64,000 nucleotides of DNA from Aegilops tauschii subsp. strangulata (Eukaryota > Streptophyta > Magnoliopsida > Poales > Poaceae), in NCBI RefSeq assembly GCF_002575655.3, contig NC_053039.3, positions 243,762,622 through 243,826,621 on the forward strand, written 5' to 3'. Made by a program: the position numbers and the translations under genes. The number at the start of each line of letters is the position of its first letter. Position 1 is the stretch's first letter. The notes beneath the pieces were generated by a model that worked only from the letters and a program-made list of their open reading frames with translations, ran no database searches and was not told the DNA's origin. Positions 24,070 through 35,700 of this stretch are shown here, one piece after another.

Positions 24070-24197
24070 GAAGTGAATAATACAAGTTTTCCCGCAAAAA
24101 AAGTGAAGCGCAAGGAAGGTGATTTTTGCCAGAGGCCCACAGAAGTGGAGAAGCCCAGGCCGATTCCTGGAACAATAGGACCAACGGCAGTGTCGAC

Positions 24198-25089
24198 GAA
24201 ATCACTAGTTGAGGAGTACTCGTTGCAAAGATCACTCCAACTCCCCTGGTTGTGACAAGTGGCGCACATGCAGCGCGCCATTTGTCGCAACCTGGGAGTT
24301 TTCCCTTTTTTCGTAGATCCGTTTATTCAAAACGTTTTATCTCTCAAACCGTGAGTCCAAATCTCGAATCGCTTTCACCGTTGGATTCCTCGCGTTGAGA
24401 TCTTCAAAACTAGATCCCATGTTGATAGGTTTTGACGAACTTTTTTTTCATGAAAAAACTAGACGAAAAAACCGAACCGGGAGCACGGGTTTTTCCCTTT
24501 CCGAAAGAGGCACGGCCATGCCTCTCACGAAATCACAACCGTGCCTCTCGTGTAAGGAAAACCGTGACTCTCGCGGAAGGAAAAAAAAAAGAGAAAACGT
24601 GTTTTCTGTTTTTTTGTTTGTTTCCGAGGAGGCACGGCCGTGACTCTCGCGAAAGCACAACCATGTCTCTCGCGGAAGCAAAATCGTGACTCTCGTGAAA
24701 GGAAAAAAAAACAGAAAACACGTTTTCTCTTCTTTTTTCCTCCCGTGAGAGTTACGGTTTTGCTTCCGCGAGAGGCACGGTTGTGATTTCGTTTGAGGCA
24801 CGGGCGTGCCTCTTTAGTAAAGGAAAAAAACACATGCTCCCGGTTCGGTTTTTTCGCCCGGTTTTTTTCGTAAAAAAAGTTCGTCAAAACCTATCAACAT
24901 GAGATCTAGTTTTGAAGATCTCGACGCAAGAAATCCAGCGGTGAAAGCGGTTTGAGATTTGGACGCACGGTTTGAGAGATAAAACGTTTTGAATAAACGG
25001 ATCTACGAAAAAGGGAAACTTCCAGGTTGCGACGCAACCTAGGGAGTTGAAGTGATCTTTGCAACGAGTACTTCTCAATTAGTGATTTC
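24198..25089. mobile_element. Fold-back DNA transposon with long inverted arms (probably Mutator-related)
   Basis: The left arm begins GAAATCACTAGTTGAGGAGT (24198) and the right arm ends with its imperfect reverse complement at 25089. The arms pair over most of about 270 bp each, including TCGTAGATCCGTTTATTC and TAAAACGTTTTG phrases. The centre is a set of tandem and palindromic copies of GGCACGGCCGTGCCTCTCGCG-like phrases mixed with A-rich runs, so nearly the whole 0.9 kb can fold on itself. No transposase and no clear target duplication. It lies about 390 bp upstream of the BAHD TATA box. Confidence 0.7.
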
Positions 25090-25442
25090 ATTAAAATAGT
25101 CCGTGATCTGAGAGTTCGGTATGCTGATTTTCGAGATTACAAGTTCAGGTTTCATTTAACTTTTGTCTACAAGTTGAAGGTTTATTATGGAACTTTTCCG
25201 CGCCAGCCATGCAGCCGTCGTCGTCGACTCGTCGGCACCCAGAAGTCCCAGGCGATCTCTCCCTGCGCGCGCCACCGCAACCTTGACCGCTGCTTTGATC
25301 TTGTAGGCATAACTCCATTTCTTGTCCCCCGTGCAGCTGCGACTCTTCGACCTCGATCGGGCACTCGAGTCCTCAGGTGACGCCCTTCGTACGACGTCCG
25401 AGGATGCATGCTTGCATGCACGCGCGCAGCGATCGGCACGTG

Positions 25443-25489
25443 CCAATCAACACGCGCAGCTAAATTACGAGCGAGCAATGCTATATATT
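25443..25489 (+). promoter_or_regulatory. Putative core promoter of the BAHD gene (CCAAT and TATA)
   Basis: TATATATT at 25482-25489 lies 129 bp before the chosen start codon, and a CCAAT (25444-25448) is about 35 bp upstream of it. The leader that would follow contains a short (CA)n run. The placement is plausible for a grass gene; the transcription start is not proven. Confidence 0.5.
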
Positions 25490-25617
25490 CATGTACGTGC
25501 CGCCCTACATGCGCGCGCACACACACACACATTCGATACTCGTACAACTGCAGCACTGGTGTACGTACGCACCAGCGATCGTCCTACCGCGAGTGCTACT
25601 GGTGTACGTACAGCGTA

Positions 25618-26970
25618 ATGGAGATCATGGGCGTGCAGGTGCAGAGGACGTTCGTTGTGCCCCCGGCGGCCGCGCCCTCCGAGGAGGTGCCGCTCACCGT
25701 CTTCGACCTCGCCGCGCCGACCTACCACGTCACGGTGCTCTTCGCCTTCTCGCCGCCCAACCCGACCAACCAGGCCCTCCTCGACGCCCTCTCCGCCACG
25801 CTCCCGCGCTTCCCGCTCCTCACCGCCACCATGCGCCTCGACCGCCGGGTCGGCACGCGTCCATGCTTCGTCACCGGGAAAGGCGGCGCGGGCGCCCTCG
25901 TCGTCGAGGCCGAGGTGCCGTCCTCGGCGCTCTCCGACCACCTCCCGCTCGCGCCCTCGCCGGGGCACGGGCTGCTCCACCCCGCGGTCCGTAGAGGCGC
26001 CGCGCCGCACGTGCTCATGCTCCAGATCAACCGCTTCGCGTGCGGCGGGATCGTCATCGCCTCGTCGTCTCACCACCAGGTCGCCGACGGCCACTCCATG
26101 ACCATGTTCTTCCACGCCTGGGCCGACGCCGTACGCGGCGACGGCCTCCACGTCGACTGCGCCCCCGTGCCGTACGGCCCCGCGGCCCTCGTGCCGCGCC
26201 GCCCGCCCCGCTGCGAGTTCGAGCACCGTGGTGCCGAATTCCTGCCGCTATCGCCGGCGCCTACGAACGACGACGGACGCGAGAGCAAGCCGCCGGCCGA
26301 GGTTGATCATCACGTCGACACTTCCGAGATCACCAACATGCTCCTTCACTACACGAGCGAGTTCGTGGCCGAGCTCAAGTGCGCCGCGCACAACAGGTAC
26401 ACGACCTTCGAGACTGTGTCAGCGCACGTCTGGCGGAAGATTACCGCCGCGCGCGGGCTCGCCGACGGGGGCGACGCGCACACGTCGACACGCATCGCGG
26501 TGAACGGCCGTGGCCGGCTGGCTGGAACGGGCGCCGTGCCGGCCGCGGGGTTCTTCGGGAACGTCGTGCTCACGGCGATCTCCAGGACACGCGCGGCGGC
26601 CCTGGCCACCGGCACCCTCGCGGATGCCGCGGCGCTGGTCCGCGCAGGGGTCCGCGCTGTCGACGGCGGGTACTTCCAGTCGTTCGTCGACTTCGGGGCG
26701 CTGCACGGTGACGAGGATCTGGAGCCAGCGTGTGCGGACGAGGCCGGCGTGCTGTCGCTGGACGTGGAGGCCGACAGCTGGCTCCACCTGGACCTGCACC
26801 GGTTGGACTTTGGGTGCGGCGGGCGACTCGTCGGAATCCTGCCGGGGAAGGTCCCGCAGGACGGGGTGGTGGTGCTGATGCCCAGCCTGCGGAAAGGGGG
26901 AGGCATCGACGTGTTCGTTGCGTTGTGGGAGAAGCATGCCAGGGAGCTCAGCGCCATTGCTTACGCTTAG
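25618..26970 (+). CDS. BAHD-family acyltransferase, single exon
   Basis: The product is 450 aa, the usual BAHD length, and would transfer an acyl group from a CoA thioester to an alcohol or amine in the cytosol. The catalytic HXXXD motif is present as HQVAD (H153-D157, in SHHQVADGHS), and the structural motif reads DFGCG (397-401), where most members have DFGWG. The N-terminal PLTVFDLAAPTYHV and the overall layout resemble grass hydroxycinnamoyl transferases of the agmatine/tryptamine group; the substrate cannot be read from sequence. The frame is open for 70 codons upstream. I chose 25618 because homology-like sequence begins there and a TATA box lies 129 bp before it. A second ATG is at codon 4. 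The gene is very GC-rich, normal for an intron-less grass gene. No lesion is visible. Confidence 0.9.
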   Translation: MEIMGVQVQRTFVVPPAAAPSEEVPLTVFDLAAPTYHVTVLFAFSPPNPTNQALLDALSATLPRFPLLTATMRLDRRVGTRPCFVTGKGGAGALVVEAEVPSSALSDHLPLAPSPGHGLLHPAVRRGAAPHVLMLQINRFACGGIVIASSSHHQVADGHSMTMFFHAWADAVRGDGLHVDCAPVPYGPAALVPRRPPRCEFEHRGAEFLPLSPAPTNDDGRESKPPAEVDHHVDTSEITNMLLHYTSEFVAELKCAAHNRYTTFETVSAHVWRKITAARGLADGGDAHTSTRIAVNGRGRLAGTGAVPAAGFFGNVVLTAISRTRAAALATGTLADAAALVRAGVRAVDGGYFQSFVDFGALHGDEDLEPACADEAGVLSLDVEADSWLHLDLHRLDFGCGGRLVGILPGKVPQDGVVVLMPSLRKGGGIDVFVALWEKHARELSAIAYA

Positions 26971-27103
26971 GCGTGTTTGGGTTGAGGATCATCAGAAGTC
27001 ATGCAATGTCATGGTTCCATATGAGAGGAATGGCTTGGTTTCCTCCTTGTGTTCGATAATAAGAGATAAAAAATGGGGACTAGTTTTTCAACTTCAGGGT
27101 GCA

Positions 27104-27411
27104 GGGACACCCTCTATGAACAGTGCATTAAAAAATAGAAAACAAAAACAAAAAATTCTGAAACTTTGCGACATCAAATATGCTCAAACTTTATAGGTGC
27201 TTACAAGTTTTCATGTAGGAAAAACATCGAGGAGCTCTAAACAAGAAAAAATTCCAAAGCACTTTTAGCACTGAAATCAGAAACTCATGGGTACACCTTT
27301 CTCTACTTGATAGTTCGTTATGAAAATTTGCAAGAATCTCAAATGTTCGGTCATCTTTGATGTTCGCAAAGTTTCATTTTTTTTGAATTTACTGTTTATA
27401 GAGGGTGTCCT
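27104..27411. mobile_element. Short inverted-repeat element (MITE-like, family unassigned)
   Basis: GGGACACCCTCTATGAACAGT at the left (27104) matches the reverse complement of ACTGTTTATAGAGGGTGTCC at the right (27391-27410). It is about 308 bp, AT-rich between, and has no frame. A target duplication is not evident, so the superfamily is open. Confidence 0.6.
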
Positions 27412-27522
27412 TTGGCCTGGGAGCTATCACGTCATTTTTGTAAAAAATGACATGGTTTGATTATGTTTGTGTGTTTGGTTGAAGACACGGGATGTGAAGA
27501 ATATGATTTTACTCACCTCTTC

Positions 27523-27580
27523 CGTATGAATGGTGAACAAATATAGCTCCTTCCATGTGAATGGTGAACAAATATAGCTC
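27523..27580. repeat. Two-copy direct repeat of about 30 bp
   Basis: Two adjacent copies share GTGAATGGTGAACAAATATA with few differences (the first reads GTATGAATGG). A local tandem duplication with no known function. Confidence 0.8.
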
Positions 27581-27739
27581 TTTGCATTCAAATAACATAT
27601 AATTCAAAATTTCGGCATGATTTCCTTTTTATTTTCAATAAGAAGCACTTAACAAATATATGATCACCTGCATATAACAACACATATAACAGATTTTTCC
27701 AGTGTGATATCATATAACAAAATGTTTGCATACTGTAGA

Positions 27740-28640
27740 AAAATCAACAATGGTAACATATTTACATTCTCAACATCTCGTTCATGAGAGACTTTTCGCG
27801 CTTTTCTTGAGCCCGATCTGACATCAGGACTAGAGGAAATTTCTCCAAGACCCGATCGGGAATGGACCTCGGATCTTTGTCTCTGGCCCGATCTGGCATC
27901 TGGGCCTTGGGAGCCGCCGCCTGATCCTGACTCAAGGTCGGGTCCGATGAGTGATACTCACAATCGTCCTGACCTAGATTTGACATCGGGGTTGGGGCAA
28001 GTGTCTCGTTCTGATCCTCAATCTAGTTTGACACCTAGCTTGTGAAGATCAGCTCCCCGCGGGAATCCGCTGTGTACTCCATGCTACCAAATCTAACGAT
28101 CCAGCCAGGAGCAAAACTATCTTGACCTTGCCTAGGTGGTCAGTGGAGTCAGCAAAGAGGCGATGCTGCCGATGATGAAGATCTGTCCCGGCACGAAAGT
28201 AGCGATGGTCCCAAACTGCTCGCTGATCTTGATTCTCATCGTATCACGGTGACTTCTTTAGCGGGACCTATATGGGCCACCAAATGACGGAGCTAAATCT
28301 AGCTGATCTCGGATAGGGGGTTCCGAACTAAGCGTCTAGATGCGATGGTAACAAGGACATGAGGTCTCACCGAGATTCAGGCTCTATAAAGAGACAACAC
28401 CCTATGTCCTACTTGTGCTTATTACTTGGGATTAGAGTACAAAGTACATATGATCTATCCTGAGATTGTTGTGTCCCTCTATGAGCCCTACCCCTCGGTT
28501 TATATAGATACCGGGGGTCTAGGGTTACAGTATCCTAGTCGGCTGCATATAAGGAAACTCACGGGTCTTTCACCATGGCCCACCCCCCTGAACCGACATG
28601 AGGTCCATGGTCCGGCCCAAATCCGGGACACATCAGCAAG
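27740..28640. mobile_element. Degenerate transposon or LTR remnant
   Basis: The sequence has the character of Triticeae repeat DNA, probably an LTR read on its antisense strand: CTCGGATAGGGGGTTCCGAAC (about 28301), AGTACAAAGTACATATGATC (about 28436) and a GGTTTATATAGATACCGGGG phrase (about 28496). A repeated CCCGATC(T/G)GG motif occurs at 27810-27900. I could not find termini, a target duplication or coding sequence, so the class is uncertain. Confidence 0.35.
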
Positions 28641-29300
28641 GAGATGCAATCACGCACAGTCGGGGAGCCACAATGGTGTGCCAACGTGGTGCAACCGATG
28701 ACAACAGAAGCTACAACCATCGAGGAGGAGTTGCAACCGTGGCGGCTGGGAATGCGACGACGTGCCCCACGTGCTGCAGTTGTCCAGGGGCGGCTTCGAT
28801 CGACGATGCGGGATGTTGGAACCAGCGTCACGAGATACTGGAACCGGCTGCAACGTTGCATCCATAGTCGCCGCGTGCGGGAACCGACTACGGTGACGCT
28901 GCATCATAGTCGGCGCGTGCTGGATCCGGCCGCCAGTGTTGTTGTGACCGCGTCACCCGTGTGCTGGAACCGACATCGAGAGACGTTGCGCCCGTGATCA
29001 TGGTGTGTTGGAACCAGATCGATCGCGATGTTGTGATTGTGTCCTTTCTGCTGGAACCGGCGAGGGCTGATGCTCTGTCTGACAATGCGAGAAGCTACGA
29101 TGGTCCCATGATGATGCTGCGACAGGGCAGGGGTGCAGCGAGTATGCTGCAACCAGGGTGGGCTGATGCTGTGACCGATGGCACACGACAGCTTTGGTGG
29201 GAGGATTGAGCAGATGATACCAGAGCAACGATGGGACACGACGGTGATGTGAGGTCCAGTGGCAATGATGTGATGCGGCGAGCGGCAACACACACCACCT
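28640..29300. repeat. GC-rich degenerate repeat built on TGCTGGAACCGGC-like units
   Basis: The phrase (T/G)GCTGGAACCGGC and its relatives (GATACTGGAACCGGC, GTGCGGGAACCGAC, GTGTGCTGGAACCGAC, TCTGCTGGAACCGGC, TATGCTGCAACCAGG) recur about every 50-80 bp. Similar units are common inside non-autonomous grass DNA transposons. Open frames on both strands across it are repetitive and low in complexity, so none is called as a gene. No termini were identified. Confidence 0.5.
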
Positions 29301-29784
29301 TGAGCTCGCCGGGTCATGAGGTGCTGCGAGCGACAACACGGCGTGGCGAGGTCGCTGGTTGGGGAGGTAATGCAAGCGACGGACATGCTCACCTGGTGAG
29401 GTGCTGCGAGCGACGAGGGCACGGTGCGGCATTTCTCACGGAGGGATTTTGAGATGGCGTTGGGTGCGATGCGACGAAGCGTGGGAGGAAAAAGATGGAG
29501 ACAAAACCCAAATCAAACGGCTAAGCGCGAGTGCATCGTACTCCAGAGGGGCCGTTCTAGAACCTAGCCGGTCGACCTAGCAGAGCGCCTGTTTCGTGCA
29601 CCAGTGGGTTCGACCGCCGGCTCACTCCGGCGCTCTTCCTTTAAAACGGTTTATACACGGACCCGACTCGAGTCGACTCGATCCTCTGCGATCCGCACTC
29701 CTCCCCCCTTTCTTCTTGCGCCGGAAGGCAAGCACCAGACCAGCGGCGACCGCGTGAGTCCAACACAGTACCCAGCCGCACGAG
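29301..29784 (+). promoter_or_regulatory. 5' flank and leader of the ECM29 gene
   Basis: It holds no frame of its own. The last 150 bp become pyrimidine- and C-rich (CTCCCCCCTTTCTTCTTGCG near 29700), as in many grass leaders. TTTAAAACGGTTTATACACG at 29640 gives a weak TATA-like site about 135 bp before the start codon. The start context CACGAGATGGCG is favourable. Confidence 0.4.
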
Positions 29785-32700
29785 ATGGCGGAGCCGTCGG
29801 CCGCCCCGCCGGCGCCGACTGACGCGGAGAGGGAGGACGCCCTGGACCGGATGCTCACGTGGCTGGCCCTCGCCGAGGACGCCCGCCTCGCGCCGCTGCT
29901 CGTCCGCGTGCTCCCCTACGCCATCACTTCTTTCGCCTCCACCTCCACCTCCGTCCGCAAGCTCGTAAGTCGCCACTCCCCAGCCATTCAGCGCGAGCCG
30001 TGGGTGTCGCTCTTAGTTGGTTTAGGTCCCCTTTAGTTGGCTTAGCCTGTGGTGGTATTTTTGTGTCCGTTGCTCCGATTTGCCCGTGAGGTCACGGAAT
30101 TCGAGCCTCGTTTACTCGGAACAGAGGAAATTCTGCTTATGTTCCCTGCAGAAATTTCATTCGTACAAGTTCCCTGTTATTCTGAGCTCCTCACAGGATT
30201 ACACAAAAACTGGCTGCAGCTGCCCTGTTCTGCAGTTTCATTTTAAATTCGTGGAACATCGGACTTAAAACCATGCGCTGTCTAATAGCCCCCTGCACCT
30301 GCTCAAGTGCTGGCCTGATACTCAGCAATACACATGCCTCCTTTCTGGTAGAAAGAATGCTTACTGCTGAGCCTGTTCTTTTGGTGCATGTTTTATATCA
30401 TGTTATAACAAACATACATTTCTATGCCAATCAATGGCATGTAATAGAATACCACTTCTGTATTTGACTAGGCTATGGAGATTCTCAGCCACATCAACAA
30501 ACGGGTGAAGCACAGGCCTGAGATTTCGCTGCCCATGCTGGATTTATGGAAGATCTATACTGAATCTGCTTCAACGTCAATTGTTCGCAACTTCTGTATT
30601 GTTTATATTGAGATGGCGTTTGAACGCCTGCCAAGCGAGGTATAGTCTTTCCCTTTGCTGGCTTCCCATTCCCTTAGCATTATTATTTTGCCTCTACTGG
30701 GAAGTTAACAATACAAACTTAACATTTTGTAACAGGAGAAGGGAAACATTGCACCTGATTTGTTAATCAATATATCAAAAGTTCCAGCTCAGCATCAAGG
30801 AATTATCTTGAGACTTGTATCAAAGGTTAGTCATGTCATGCATATATATATTTTCCTAAAACGGATGTGATATATAAGTTGATCATATTGAATTATTTTT
30901 AGTTGCACGGAAAGTTTAGTTAGGATTGTTGTGTACCATAAAGTGCACATGTAATTCAAGGATGTGCAGTGCAGTATTGCAGTGGATTTTTTCCCACAAG
31001 AACAATAAAAAGACATATCAATGTTCCAGGTTGGACATGGACTGTAGTTAATGACACAAATTTTATGCTTGAAAGTTAATCCTCAAAATGGAGGATAGAA
31101 TTATAGATTGCCTGCGTTGCACATAGAAATATGACATAAGTACTTCCCTTGAGAGAATTGTTTTTTCTCCGTAACTCCATTCATCATGTGCATGTTTAGC
31201 CAAAACCAAAGTTATTTTGGCTGTGTTGATTTTAGCCCCCTTGCCATACCTACATTCTGTAACACTTGCATGATTTTGTCCTTTCGTTTTTATTTGTTGA
31301 CCAGGCTATTGGTGAATGCAACACACGTAAGGTGGATGATAGCATTGCCTTAAAATATCGATCCATAAGTGGATCTGATGATGGCTTAGTTTTTGCTGAC
31401 TTCTGCTTTCACACAATATTGTATCAAACACCATCTCAAGGGTAGATTCTACTTAACTGAATCAGGTAAAGTTATAATATACATGTATTGAATTCAGGAG
31501 GCTGACTGTTAGCATTCTCTAGCATTGGTTGCCCAGCAGGACTTTCAGTTGCCCAAGCAGATCGTGTTACTGGAAAGCTACCACTGAAAGGTGAAACACT
31601 TGCATCAAGAAAGGTAATACCAAATTACATGCGATTTTTCTGTTGAGCATTCACTGGGATTGTTGAGTGTATTATATATTTCATCCCTGTGTGTGTACTC
31701 ATGTCTGTACATGCATTTACACATTTAAATTGTTGAGTGTACTACCTTCACTTTCCTTCTTATGGTTGAATTTCTCATCAATCTTTTCAGCTAGGTATCT
31801 TGAATGTTCTTGAAGCTATGCAGCTGGCATCTGAGATTGTCTACCCTATTTATTTAGCTGGTGCTTCAGATAGGTACTTTCATTTCAAAAATCAATTTAC
31901 AATCTGCAGAAATGACTATGTGGATCAACAATTATGCTGATCACTGTTTCAATATAGTCAAGAATCAGTTGCTAAGAGAGGAGACGAGTTGTTAAAGCGC
32001 AAAGCTTCAACTGCGAACTTAGAAGATGCCAAGCTTATCAATAGATTGTTCACACTATTCAATGGTACGCATTATATATTTAATAGGGTTCTATTTATGC
32101 ATTTCACATTTCAACCACAATACCCGTCCTGTGGTGTGGCATAGCTATTCCATCTTTGTGGTCTGGAATCTGACTGACCTACTTTTCTGTGTACTAAGTG
32201 ACTGAATTACTGTTTGGAAATTCAGTTTGCTAGGTAGTATAATTGTGAAACAAAAACATCTAGTTTAACTTCAGTTCTCTTTCTTTTGCTTGTTTCTGTT
32301 GTCATGATCTATAGGTGAGAAAGTCATTTGTGTTTGTATGCCTGTTCTCACGCCTTCTTGGTCTGTTCTTGAACTCCCAATTGTTTACCTTTCACAAGTA
32401 TGCATACCATCTAGATTCCTCCTCCATACTCACATAGTTGCATACAGCGCATGCCTGCCACTGGCATTGATCTCCATCAGCAGGCCCACCAATTGCGTTG
32501 TTGCACACATCCATACCCACACGCGTACATGCTTCTCTTTTCTTTTCCCCTGTTATCAACTTGGCAGTTTCGTCCATCTTGTCTTGCTCAATGTGAATCT
32601 GAATGTTTCATGGTAATGATCTCTGGTGTCACAGGTACCGCAAGTGCAGAAAATATAGCTGCAGAACTGAAAGTCGCCCCAGCACCTAGTTCATTGCGTG

Positions 32701-35700
32701 TTCGCCTAATGAGTGTTTTCTGCCGGTCTATTGCTGCAGCAAACGCATTTCCATACACACTTCAATGCATTTTTGGCTGCATCTATGGTATCATATCTTT
32801 ACATTCTTTTATGCATTGTTATATTTTTATAGTCATGGCACACGGCCAATAAACTGCATATTTAATAAGCTCTGTTGGTACTTGGTAGCAAAGGGCATTT
32901 TCCTACTTATATCTCTATCAGTCATTTAAAGTGCATTGAAGTAGAAAAATGAAGGACATTGAACTTCACCCTTGTTCGGACTAAAACATTTTCTTTTAGG
33001 TTAAAATAGTCATGGATAAGTTGTGTTTACAACCCTTTGGGCATTCCATTCCATTATCATGTAAAGTTGCACCATAGGCAAAAAGAATAATAATTTGAAC
33101 ATGAACGGACGAGCAACAAGAAGAGTAAAGGATGCGTGGAATATAAGACAGGAAAAAGAACATTTTTTTGAGAAAGAAGGAAAAAAGAACATTAAGTCCT
33201 GCTGAATGACTCAATTTAACTTTGAACATTGTTTTTCCATTCAATAATCATGCTTAAGTTGCTTTTAGAGAGCATTTTTTTATTAAGCCTCAATATCTCA
33301 CTGCCTGGTATCTGTTCTTCATGAGATGAAACACATATTTGTCCATTATTTCCATGTAGTATTCTTGTGGTGGACCTATAATATAAGTAATGGTTCTCGG
33401 TCTCCATCTAAGATTATCTCATTATGTCCCATTCATTTTAATTTATTAGTTTGTAGTTCCAGAATGCAAAATCTCAATTTCATCATTGCCATATGTGGGG
33501 GTGAGCTCAATATGTTTCTGCTATGTCTCTGTGCCTCTAGGAAGTGGAACCACTTCAAGGCTGAAACAGCTAGGGATGGAGTTCACTGTCTGGGTTTTTA
33601 AACATGTATGTTCACTTTGATCATATATAGTCCATCTTGTTCATTCCAGCTTTCCCTTTTTCCATCAATGTTAACCCCCCCTTGCCGTTGTTGTAATATG
33701 GTATGAAAAGGCTGTGTATTATAATAGTTTTGTTATTGTTTTAGGCAGTAATGGACCAACTAAAGTTAATTGGCCCAGTTATCCTCAGTGGAATATTACG
33801 GTCCCTTGATGGTTCATCCAGTACAGAAGCAGGTCTCTTGCACTTCTTATCTACTCTACTTGTTCAAACCTGCATGTGATTTATTTCCGCATTGTTTCTT
33901 TATATTACTCGAATTTAACATCTCTTTGATGAAAAACTTGTTCATTTTGTACTCGAGAAAATATCCAATGATTTCTTGATGTCCTCCATCTCCAGATTCC
34001 ACTGCTAGAGATGTCAAAATATTTGCATACCAGGCCATTGGTTTGCTCGCCTCTCGTATGCCTAATTTATTCAGGCATGTCCTTGTCGTACACTTTTACT
34101 TTCTCGGCTCATATTTTGTTTCTGCTATGGGGAATGATCTACTACTTCTGTGAACATTGCAGCAACAAAACAGAAATTGCTATGCGACTCTTTACTGCTT
34201 TGAGGTTGGAGGATCAATCACTCCGCCTCACAATTCAGGAGGCAGCCACTTCCCTTGCTACAGCATATAAGGTAGTTATGGAGCGCTTGCTAAAGTATGC
34301 TGTCACAACCTATCTAAGGCGCCGGCAAAGATGATTGTGAATTTTGATTCGTTGGTTGTCTTAAGTAATCAAATAACTATATTTAATGCTTGATGCAGTA
34401 CATAAGTGCTAGTTTCTTGTCGATTAACTCCCTGTAATATTGTAATGCCCCATGTCCTTACATGCTAGTCTAGTATGCATGATAAACCAGGCACCTTGGC
34501 AACACAACAACTCTTAGGCCTCCTTTGGTTCATAGGATAGGATTATCATAGGAATAGGAAACTTGTATGAAATGAGATGATATGTATCTCATATCCTATG
34601 AGTAGGATTAGGAAAAGAGATGTCATTTGGTTCGCATCATAGGAATTTTTCCATTGAGTCTAGGCTCATGTTTATTTTCCTTTGAAATGTGGAGGATAAG
34701 AACCAATCCTATGTAGGAATAGGAATCCACTCCTATGAAACAAAGGGCTCTAAAGGAAAAATTCCTTCAAGAATCCTATCCTATTGAATTCCTCTGAAAT
34801 TTCTTCAAACCAAAGGAGGCCTTAAGATTTTATCCTTGCTTTACACAAAATGATTTTAACTGGAGTTGCTTGTCTATACACCAATGTTTGTATGTTGCAA
34901 AATCATTCATAGCACCTTTCACATGTAATGTGACCTAACCCATCTGCAGTCTAGTGTTGCTGGCTTGCTGTTACTGTTTTACTGAAAAAAATCTATAACA
35001 TGCAGCTCATAATAGTTTATGAGCTGAATATTTTCTTAGCTCTGACTGTAAGGTGCTGTACCTAACTCATTACTTGTATTTAACTCATTTTGTTGCTCAT
35101 GGTATCAGGGTGCTTCAATTGTAGTACTGAAGGATCTTGAGGCGCTTCTTCTGGAAAATTGTCAAGTGGTAAGATTATCGTTCTAATTATCTATTCACAA
35201 ATACTTTTATAGTCCAGAACCTAGCCGGGCTCTAGAAGGTCAAACTGAGACCTTCTCTGTATAGTTTCACTTTCACCCTTTTTTCTTGGACTGGTCTGGA
35301 GATATGTGACAAAAATAATACTGAAGGAGGAAATCTAAGATGTTGCGATTGGGATGATGGATTCCAATGGGTAGATGACTATTTCTTCTCCTGATTTTTG
35401 TGATGCTATGGGTCACACTTCCATTATGCATTAGAGTTGTGTGTTTAAGTTGCAGTATCTTGCTATTCTTAAGGGCCTTATTTGAGGAAATGCATGTGCC
35501 CTTAGTTGTTCGGACTCTATAATTTTCTGATGTTACATTTATATCGTAAATTTTCTTGAAGGAGCAAATTGAGGTTCGATTTTCTGCTGTAAGATGGGCA
35601 ACAACGTTATACGACATGCAGCACTGCCCAAGCCGGTATATTTGCATGCTTGGAGCTTCAGATGTAAAACTGGACATAAGGTTGGTTATTGACGATGCTA

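Larger units (their letters stand above)
26971..27739. other. 3' flank of the BAHD gene with small repeats
   Basis: It contains a short-TIR element (27104-27411) and a two-copy direct repeat (27523-27580). The rest is AT-rich unique-looking DNA with no supported frame; the 3' UTR of the BAHD gene must lie in the first few hundred bases. Confidence 0.6.

Noticed and set aside
24395..24887. Mirror-image frames (MTNFF...) on plus and minus strands
   Set aside because: They arise from the two arms of a fold-back element and are rich in Lys/Glu/Phe from A- and T-runs; not proteins.
25489..26226. Long minus-strand open frame of 245 codons inside the BAHD gene
   Set aside because: It is the antisense shadow of a very GC-rich coding region, is arginine/glycine/glutamate-rich without a domain, and overlaps a convincing gene.
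28644..29432. Several 70-170-codon frames on both strands
   Set aside because: They lie in the TGCTGGAACCGGC repeat region and translate to low-complexity sequence.
33150..33192. Second micro-insertion with a GGAAAAAGAACAT direct repeat
   Set aside because: The repeats differ by an extra A and lie in A-rich DNA, so slippage explains them as well as retroposition.
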